From: Actinomycetes bacterium
GTDB taxonomy: Bacteria; Actinomycetota; Coriobacteriia; WRKU01
Length of the DNA: 10,156 nucleotides
NCBI GenBank assembly: GCA_009781565.1
Contig: WQXV01000025.1
Coordinates: 1 to 10,156, forward strand
Direction of reading: 5' to 3'
Positions 5,541-10,156 of this stretch are shown here, piece after piece (position 1 is the stretch's first letter; each line of letters starts with the position of its first letter). The position numbers were made by a program, and so were the translations under genes. Under the pieces are notes generated by a model. That model worked only from the letters and a program-made list of their open reading frames with translations, had not been told where the DNA came from and made no database searches.

Positions 5541-5762
5541 GTGGTAGAAGTGCGTTTGTTTGCGACGTTGCGCCAGGGGCGCGAGAAGTCCTACCAGTTT
5601 GAAGACGGGCAAGCTCCTGATGGTGCTGCGATACTTGAAACGCTCGGTATCAGGCAAGATGAGGTCAAGATATTCCTGATCAATGGTCATCACTCCGATC
5701 TGTCAGCCCCGATCGAAGAGGGTGATGTGATATCGGTCTTTCCCGCGGTCGGGGGAGGCTAA
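5541..5762 (+). CDS. moaD: MoaD/ThiS-family sulfur carrier protein
   Basis: This 73-residue ubiquitin-fold protein carries sulfur as a C-terminal thiocarboxylate. The start VEVRLFATLRQG is the typical MoaD beginning, and the end VISVFPAVGGG carries the required terminal Gly-Gly, preceded by the family's F/P-P-V-like stretch. In molybdopterin synthesis the thiocarboxylate inserts the two dithiolene sulfurs into precursor Z together with MoaE. The same pyranopterin is used by tungstoenzymes such as the upstream AOR. I prefer the GTG start at 5541: AAGAGGAG at 5528-5535 lies 5 nt upstream, whereas the ATGs at 5496 and 5499 fall in the promoter -10. The stop is one base before the ATG of the MoeB-like gene, its activating enzyme. 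ThiS (thiamine) is an alternative assignment; the AOR context and LFATLR motif favour MoaD. Confidence 0.85.
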   Translation: MVEVRLFATLRQGREKSYQFEDGQAPDGAAILETLGIRQDEVKIFLINGHHSDLSAPIEEGDVISVFPAVGGG

Positions 5763-5763
5763 G

Positions 5764-6510
5764 ATGGATCCTCGGATGGAGAAAGAGATCATCTTTGCGC
5801 GACAAGTCGGGATCGAAGAGATCGGCGAAGAGGGGCAGAAAAAGCTCGACGATGCCTTGGTACTGGTCGTCGGCGCTGGGGGACTCGGCTCACCGGTCAT
5901 CACCTATCTAGCAAGTGCCGGCGTCGGCAAGATCATCGTAGCCGATGGAGATACCATCGAGCTGAGCAATCTGAACCGTCAGTTCCTCCACTCGATCCAC
6001 GACATCGGCAAGAACAAGGCTGAGAGCGCCGAGGCAACGGCAGGCAGCATCAACGGGGTCTCGACCATCATCTCCATCAGCAAGTATCTGACACGTGAGG
6101 AGCTCGACCAGCTGCTGGTCAATGTCGATTGCGTCATCAACTGCGTGGACTCCTATGAGGTGCGCAAAGAGGTCGGGCGCGCTTGCCTGCGCGCACGAGT
6201 CCCCTTGGTCGAAGCCGGGGTGCGCGATCTCTACGGCTGGATTCTCTGCATCGATAACGACCATGCGTGCCTCGAGTGTGCGGGAATACGTGATCTGACC
6301 GAGGAACAAAGCCCCGCGATCCTGGGGGCGGTCGCGGGCGTGGTCGGTTCAACGCAAGCGCTCGAATGCATCAAGATATTGATCGGCTCCGACGATGTCA
6401 GCTTCGGTCGGCTCATCAACTTCGACGGGCGCCATATGGAGATGGAGTCCGTTCCTCTTGTGCTCGATCCCAATTGTGAAGCCCATCGGCTCGTGCAAGA
6501 AACCGTTTGA
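5764..6510 (+). CDS. moeB: MoeB/ThiF-family adenylyltransferase (E1-like) for the sulfur carrier
   Basis: This 248-residue enzyme adenylates the C-terminal glycine of the MoaD-like protein with ATP, priming it for sulfur transfer. The nucleotide-binding Rossmann motif VVGAGGLGSP is at 35-44, the acidic patch ADGDTIELSNLNRQFLH at 60-76 includes the ATP-contacting Arg (NRQ, R72), and the catalytic aspartate is in INCVDSYEVR (D129). The AILGAVAGVVGSTQALECIKIL stretch (186-207) is the usual C-terminal family signature. The structural zinc site looks altered: the first pair is a normal C169-x2-C172 (HACLEC), but the second, usually CxxC near the C terminus, is C238-x2-H241 (PNCEAH). No rhodanese domain is fused, so sulfur must come from another protein. 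ATG 5764 follows GGGGGAGG at 5751-5758; M5 at 5776 is possible. Operon with moaD. Confidence 0.88.
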   Translation: MDPRMEKEIIFARQVGIEEIGEEGQKKLDDALVLVVGAGGLGSPVITYLASAGVGKIIVADGDTIELSNLNRQFLHSIHDIGKNKAESAEATAGSINGVSTIISISKYLTREELDQLLVNVDCVINCVDSYEVRKEVGRACLRARVPLVEAGVRDLYGWILCIDNDHACLECAGIRDLTEEQSPAILGAVAGVVGSTQALECIKILIGSDDVSFGRLINFDGRHMEMESVPLVLDPNCEAHRLVQETV

Positions 6511-6515
6511 TGCTT

Positions 6516-6524
6516 TGCTATAAT
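6516..6524 (+). promoter_or_regulatory. Extended -10 promoter for the NifU-type gene
   Basis: TGCTATAAT at 6516-6524 is a perfect extended -10, beginning 6 nt after the moeB stop. No clear -35 is present. It allows the Fe-S scaffold gene to be transcribed separately, in addition to any read-through from moeB. Confidence 0.6.
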
Positions 6525-6558
6525 GAAGCGCATTAACCTCAGTTGAAAGGGAACGATC

Positions 6559-6789
6559 ATGGCTCTTGAAAAAGCAGCGGTCCAAGAAGTACTCGATACG
6601 ATCCGCCCACGTCTGCAGGCAGATGGGGGAGACATAAACCTGGTGGACGTCAAAGATGACGGTACTGTTCTGGTAGAGTTGCAAGGAGCCTGCAAGGGTT
6701 GCCCCATGTCACAGTTCACGTTGGCGACTCAGGTCGAATGCGTACTCAAAGAGGCGCTTCCCGAGGTCACCGGCGTCGTTCCTGCATAA
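6559..6789 (+). CDS. NifU C-terminal-domain Fe-S scaffold protein
   Basis: This 76-residue protein is a stand-alone NifU C-terminal (Nfu) domain, a scaffold or carrier that holds a [4Fe-4S] cluster between two protomers and passes it to apoproteins. The hallmarks are VLDTIRPRLQADGGDINLVDV (11-31) and the cluster-binding LQGACKGCPMS with C45-x2-C48; an additional C61 is in VECVLKEALPEV. Nearly the whole protein is the domain, as in other single-domain Nfu proteins. GAAAGGGA at 6545-6552 is 6 nt upstream of the ATG. It follows moeB by 48 nt with its own promoter and ends before a strong terminator. Proximity to AOR, which needs a [4Fe-4S] cluster, is suggestive, but Nfu proteins usually serve many clients. 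Confidence 0.92.
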   Translation: MALEKAAVQEVLDTIRPRLQADGGDINLVDVKDDGTVLVELQGACKGCPMSQFTLATQVECVLKEALPEVTGVVPA

Positions 6790-6872
6790 CATTCCTACAG
6801 AGCATTCCCGCATAGCTTTCTGCGTAACGTTTCGTAAGTTCTGCAATTCTGTGACGTAAGTCCTGATACCTG

Positions 6873-6901
6873 AGATGCCCGCCGTGAGGTGGGCATCTTT
6901 T
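6873..6901 (+). terminator. Intrinsic terminator after the NifU-type gene
   Basis: An 11-bp stem AGATGCCCGCC (6873-6883) / GGTGGGCATCT (6888-6898), with one G-T pair and the loop GTGA, is followed by TTT at 6899-6901 (four T in a row counting the stem's last base). It closes the moaD-moeB-nfu region 83 nt after the nfu stop; the bases between (6790-6872) hold no gene that I can see. Confidence 0.85.
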
Positions 6902-6975
6902 GTCGCGCAGCGAAGCCGCAGTGCTCCAAGTCTCAAGAATCTACTTATGGAGTTGTGGTGACGATTCGGTAATAA

Positions 6976-7010
6976 GTTAGGTCGATAGATACTAACACCA
7001 TTATTATATA
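6976..7010 (+). promoter_or_regulatory. Candidate promoter/operator of the MarR-transporter operon
   Basis: An A+T-rich stretch before the MarR gene contains an inverted repeat GTTAG (6976-6980) / CTAAC (6992-6996), a -10-like run TTATTATATAA (7001-7011), and a further TTAACTAA at 7017-7024 that repeats the same core. Clear local A+T enrichment and repeated TAAC/CTAA motifs are what an autoregulatory MarR operator would look like, but the -35 is not recognisable and the dyad arms are only 5 bp. Confidence 0.35.
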
Positions 7011-7053
7011 ACAGTATTAACTAATTCCCGTACGCTTTGATGGAGGCACACCT

Positions 7054-7494
7054 ATGGGATTTGACGAACTTGCGGTTCAACTCATGGATGAGATGAGATC
7101 GCTCCACAACATCAAGCCACAACAGCAGATCAATGAAGCGTTTCGCGGAGAAGCGTTCATCATCGACTACATTGCGAATCGCCAGGGCGATGTCTTGCCC
7201 TCTGAGATCGGTCAAGTGATGGATGTCAGCTCCGCTCGAGTCGCCAATGCGCTCAACAATCTTGAGAAGAAGGAGCTGATCACACGACGCATCGATACGG
7301 AGGATCGCAGATGCATCGTGTGCGAGCTCACCAAGAAAGGCCACCAGTTGGCTCAGCAACATCATCAGATGATGCAAGAGGTCATCTCCAAGATGCTCAG
7401 CTCTCTAGGTGAGGACGACGCAAAAGAGTATGTCCGGATCATGAGCAAACTGGCAAAAAGCCTCCCAGGTTGCGAAGAGCTCAAAGAATGCTGA
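7054..7494 (+). CDS. MarR-family transcriptional regulator
   Basis: A 146-residue protein with the MarR winged-helix layout: N-terminal dimerisation helices (about 1-45), helix-turn-helix VLPSEIGQVMDVSSARVANALNNLEKKELI (about 48-77), a wing with the typical ITRRIDTEDRRCIVCELTKKG (77-97), then a long C-terminal dimerisation helix. MarR proteins are dimers that usually repress their own operon and are released by small ligands or oxidation. C88 and C91 (RCIVC) in the wing, and C141 and C146 near the C terminus, could make it thiol- or metal-responsive, but that is conjecture. GGAGG at 7042-7046 with 7-nt spacing supports the ATG. The transporter gene begins 40 nt downstream without a terminator between, so this protein most likely controls that transporter. 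Confidence 0.9.
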   Translation: MGFDELAVQLMDEMRSLHNIKPQQQINEAFRGEAFIIDYIANRQGDVLPSEIGQVMDVSSARVANALNNLEKKELITRRIDTEDRRCIVCELTKKGHQLAQQHHQMMQEVISKMLSSLGEDDAKEYVRIMSKLAKSLPGCEELKEC

Positions 7495-7534
7495 GCGAGC
7501 GACACAGAAAAACTGGACGCACGATAAAGGAGTC

Positions 7535-10156
7535 ATGGTGCTGCAACTAGTCAATATAGATAAGTCCTATACGACCGCCTCGTTTACCCAGATGGCGCTC
7601 GATGATGTCTCGATCGCGTTTCGCGACAACGAGTTCGTCGCTATCTTGGGCCCCTCGGGTTCAGGCAAGACCACCATGCTCAATATCGTGGGCGGTCTGG
7701 ACAAATATGACTCGGGCGATCTGATCATCGACGGGGTCTCGACCAAGGAGTACAAGGACCGCGATTGGGACACCTACCGCAACAACCGCATCGGCTTCGT
7801 GTTCCAAAACTACAATCTGATCCCCCATCAAACGGTGCTCTCCAACGTCGAGCTTGCACTGACCCTTTCCGGTGTCGAGCGCGCCGAGCGTCGTCAGCGT
7901 GCCATCGAGGCACTCGAGCGCGTCGGGCTGGGCGATCACATCCAAAAGAAACCCAACCAGCTCTCCGGTGGACAGATGCAGCGTGTCGCGGTAGCGCGTG
8001 CGTTGATCAACGACCCTGAGATCTTGCTGGCAGATGAGCCGACCGGTGCTCTGGACTCATCGACCTCCGAGCAGATCATGGAGCTGCTGCGTGAGATCGC
8101 CGCGGAGCGCCTGATCATCATGGTCACGCACAATCCTGAGTTGGCCGAGCAGTACGCGAACCGTACCGTCAACCTGCGCGACGGTCGCGTGACCGCCGAT
8201 TCCAATCCGTTCTATCCCGATGTGACAGCAGAGCAGCCGCAAAAGGCGATCGCGCGCACGTCGATGTCGTTTCTGACCGCGATCGCGCTCTCGTTCAACA
8301 ACCTCATGACCAAGAAGGGACGCACGATCATGACCGCGGTCGCCGGCTCGATCGGCATCATCGGCATCGCGGCGATCCTCTCGCTGGCCAACGGGGTCAA
8401 CAACTACATCGCGCGTATCGAGGAAGAGACGCTTTCGCTCTATCCGCTCACCATCGAGAGCACCGGGTTCGATATCAGCTCGATCTTCATGTCGATGGGA
8501 GCAGAATTCTCCGGTGGCGAGCAAGAAGAGGCGCCAACGACGGAGAATGCGAGCTTCATGTCGATGTTCACGGCGATTCATAGCTCGAACTCGGGAGACG
8601 ATGCGTCCGATCAGGAGAGCAGCCTCATCATCCCGGAGACCAAGATCGTGGCGAACATGATCTCGAGTATCGATAACAACGATCTGGCATCGCTCAAGAA
8701 ATACCTCGAAAGTGGGGAGACCGATGTCTACGACTACGCCAACATCATCTCGTATGGCTATGACATCAAACCGCTGATATTTAGCAACGACGCGACCGAT
8801 ACCCAGCGTCAGCTCAACCCCAACACATCACTGAGCTCACTGGTCGGTGGTGGCATGCTCGGTGGTAGTATGGGCGAGTTCGGCTCGGTCATCACCTCAG
8901 GGTCACTGACCAATGTCTTTTCCGAGATGCTTGACAGCCTCTCGATGCTTGAAGCCCAATATGATGTGGTCGCCGGCAAGTGGGCGACCGAATATGACGA
9001 GTGTGTGCTCGTATTGGGCCCGACGGGGGGAGTGAGTGATTTCGTGCTCTACTCGATGGGGCTGCGCGACCAGTCAGAGTTCGATGACATGGTCAGGGCG
9101 GTCATCAACGATGAGGAGATCGTCATCGATGAGCAGCGGCTTGCGTTCACGCCCGACGAGCTCATGGCGGTGACGTTCAAGGTCGTCAATCGTGCCGACA
9201 CCTATACCAGGGACACCGAGCACAACGTGTGGCTCTCAAAGATCGAGGATACCGCTTTCATGAGACCTCTTGTCAAGAAGGGGATCACGCTGCGGATCGT
9301 CGGCATCGTACAACACAACGGTGAATCGCAAGCTCAGGCGCTCATGCCCGGTTTTGCGTATACGCCCCGTCTGCAGGAGCACTTGATCGAGCAAGCGAAG
9401 ACCAAGCCGATCGTCAAAGAGCAGCTTGCCCATCCGGCTCTCAACATCATCTCGGGGCGCACCTTCCAAGATGAGATAGATCATCCTCAAAGCGCGGAGC
9501 TCGACCTCTCGTCACTGTTCGGTATGGATGATTCGGCGCTTGACAATATGTTCGACTTGGACCTCTCAGGCATGGATTTCTCATCGATGGATATGTCTGG
9601 TATGGACCTGTCTCAGATGGACCTCTCATCGATGGATTTCTCATCGTTTGACATGTCCGCGATCGATATGTCGCAGATCAACATTTCCGGGCTCGATATG
9701 TCACAGATCGACCTGTCGGGATTCGATCTTTCCACTATCGACCTGTCAGCTCTTGAAGACCTCGATCTCAAACTCGATCTGGACCCCGCGCTTTTCGAGG
9801 GTATGTTCGAGCTCGATCTGGCCAAGATACTGGGATCGGTCCAACTCGATTTCAAGCTTGAGGATCTCTACGATCTGGCCTACCAGCTGATCCAGGGCTA
9901 TATCGGCTCCACGTATTTCGACCCTGCCGATGTACCCGGCTCGCTCGAAGCCTATATCAACTCTACTGAGGCGCAAGCGATCATCTTCTCTTGGATCGGC
10001 AAGGTCGTCGACTTCTCGAAAGTCGAGGAGATGATAGAACAAGAGCTTGAAAGCTCAATGGTCCAGATCATGGGGGTTTTGCAAAAAGAGCTCTCAGCAC
10101 AGATCGGCGCCCAGATAACCGAGCTTATGACAAAGACGCTGCTTCCCTCGATACAG
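7535..10156 (+). CDS. Fused ABC ATPase-FtsX (MacB-like) transporter, partial at right edge
   Basis: An open frame of 874 codons without a stop runs to the window end. Residues 1-225 form a MacB/LolD-type ATPase: Walker A GPSGSGKTT 39-47, FVFQNYNLIP Q-loop, signature LSGGQMQ 143-149, Walker B ILLADEP 163-169, H-loop VTH 197-199. A linker leads to one transmembrane helix (about 265-286, after the MTKKGRTIM motif typical of FtsX permeases). From there to the edge no second helix appears, so the extracytoplasmic domain exceeds 580 residues, far larger than in MacB. It holds a Gly/Ser/Met-rich stretch (about 430-470) and 13 pentad repeats (675-739). AAAGGAG at 7526-7532 is 2 nt from ATG 7535 and 5 nt from GTG 7538, so either may be the start. 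The remaining helices should lie downstream. In MacB-type systems ATP hydrolysis in the cytosol moves the outer domain mechanically to expel or release substrates. Confidence 0.9.
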   Translation, partial: MVLQLVNIDKSYTTASFTQMALDDVSIAFRDNEFVAILGPSGSGKTTMLNIVGGLDKYDSGDLIIDGVSTKEYKDRDWDTYRNNRIGFVFQNYNLIPHQTVLSNVELALTLSGVERAERRQRAIEALERVGLGDHIQKKPNQLSGGQMQRVAVARALINDPEILLADEPTGALDSSTSEQIMELLREIAAERLIIMVTHNPELAEQYANRTVNLRDGRVTADSNPFYPDVTAEQPQKAIARTSMSFLTAIALSFNNLMTKKGRTIMTAVAGSIGIIGIAAILSLANGVNNYIARIEEETLSLYPLTIESTGFDISSIFMSMGAEFSGGEQEEAPTTENASFMSMFTAIHSSNSGDDASDQESSLIIPETKIVANMISSIDNNDLASLKKYLESGETDVYDYANIISYGYDIKPLIFSNDATDTQRQLNPNTSLSSLVGGGMLGGSMGEFGSVITSGSLTNVFSEMLDSLSMLEAQYDVVAGKWATEYDECVLVLGPTGGVSDFVLYSMGLRDQSEFDDMVRAVINDEEIVIDEQRLAFTPDELMAVTFKVVNRADTYTRDTEHNVWLSKIEDTAFMRPLVKKGITLRIVGIVQHNGESQAQALMPGFAYTPRLQEHLIEQAKTKPIVKEQLAHPALNIISGRTFQDEIDHPQSAELDLSSLFGMDDSALDNMFDLDLSGMDFSSMDMSGMDLSQMDLSSMDFSSFDMSAIDMSQINISGLDMSQIDLSGFDLSTIDLSALEDLDLKLDLDPALFEGMFELDLAKILGSVQLDFKLEDLYDLAYQLIQGYIGSTYFDPADVPGSLEAYINSTEAQAIIFSWIGKVVDFSKVEEMIEQELESSMVQIMGVLQKELSAQIGAQITELMTKTLLPSIQ
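9557..9751 (+). repeat. 13 tandem pentapeptide-coding units (x-D-[LMFI]-S-x) inside the transporter
   Basis: Residues 675-739 consist of 13 uninterrupted five-residue units: first LDLSG, MDFSS, MDMSG; last FDLST, IDLSA. Position 2 is Asp in 12 of 13 units (Asn once), position 4 is Ser in all 13, and positions 1 and 3 are always Met, Leu, Ile or Phe. The phase recalls pentapeptide-repeat proteins (A-[D/N]-L-x-x, right-handed quadrilateral beta-helix), but position 1 is large and hydrophobic where those proteins prefer a small residue. Codons vary between units (ATG GAT, ATC GAC, TTC GAT), so the repeat is maintained at protein level and is not a recent DNA duplication. Degenerate flanking units (LDLSSLFGMDD before, LEDLDLKLDLDP after) suggest it was longer. 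Confidence 0.95.

Noticed and set aside
5541..6510. Thiamine genes thiS-thiF
   Set aside because: The pair could be read this way, but no other thiamine gene is nearby, the VRLFATLR motif is MoaD-like, and the neighbouring AOR requires a pyranopterin cofactor.
6830..6864. Short direct repeat CGTAAGT-x-CTG (around 6833 and 6855)
   Set aside because: Only 7 matching bases in an ordinary intergenic stretch; no associated structure or gene.
8057..8581. 174-codon - strand frame opposite the fused transporter
   Set aside because: Rich in Arg, Asp and His with no family resemblance; it mirrors the Ile/Ala/Asp-rich coding frame on the + strand.
9528..9890. + strand 120-codon frame rich in Ser, Trp, Thr, Arg and Cys overlapping the pentad repeat
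   Set aside because: It is the shifted frame of the pentad-coding DNA; its periodicity follows from the real frame, which remains open over 874 codons.

Overview
The window looks like chromosomal DNA from a strictly anaerobic, mid-to-high G+C Gram-positive bacterium. My best guess is an actinobacterium of the Coriobacteriia (Eggerthellaceae-like). This is inferred from the tungsten-type aldehyde:ferredoxin oxidoreductase, the fused 12-helix-type ABC-2 exporter, the very large MacB/FtsX-like transporter and codon usage rich in ATC, CTC and GAC. No rRNA or other taxonomic marker is present, so the assignment is tentative. All supported genes are on the + strand.

Layout. (1) 1-334: the end of a probable type II antitoxin gene and its overlapping RelE/ParE-type toxin. 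(2) 359-2922: a promoter and a two-gene ABC-2 export operon (ATPase, then a large duplicated permease). (3) 2931-3343: a promoter, a 58-residue stand-alone winged-helix protein, a 13-bp tandem array that begins inside its last codons, and an intrinsic terminator. (4) 3342-5456: a promoter, a leader RNA that closely resembles the molybdenum/tungsten-cofactor (Moco/Tuco) riboswitch class, the aor gene, a ~125-nt long-hairpin element starting at the aor stop codon, and a terminator with a UUCG tetraloop. (5) 5492-6901: an extended -10 promoter, a MoaD/ThiS-like sulfur carrier and its MoeB/ThiF-like activating enzyme, then a second extended -10 promoter, a small NifU-type Fe-S scaffold and a terminator. 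(6) 6976-10156: a MarR-family regulator followed by a fused ATPase-FtsX transporter that runs off the window. Its extracytoplasmic part carries 13 consecutive five-residue repeats.

How the genes fit together. Regions 4 and 5 read as a small tungstoenzyme locus. The AOR needs a bis-pterin tungsten cofactor and a [4Fe-4S] cluster. MoaD and MoeB supply the dithiolene sulfur for the pterin, the NifU-type protein could supply clusters, and the leader RNA would let cofactor level feed back on aor expression. MoaD-MoeB and NifU have their own promoters downstream of the aor terminator, so the riboswitch should act on aor alone. The two transporters at either side are unrelated to this pathway; the MarR gene most likely controls the transporter next to it.

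No intergenic stretch exceeds about 280 bases, and each one is covered by the regulatory, repeat or terminator entries below.
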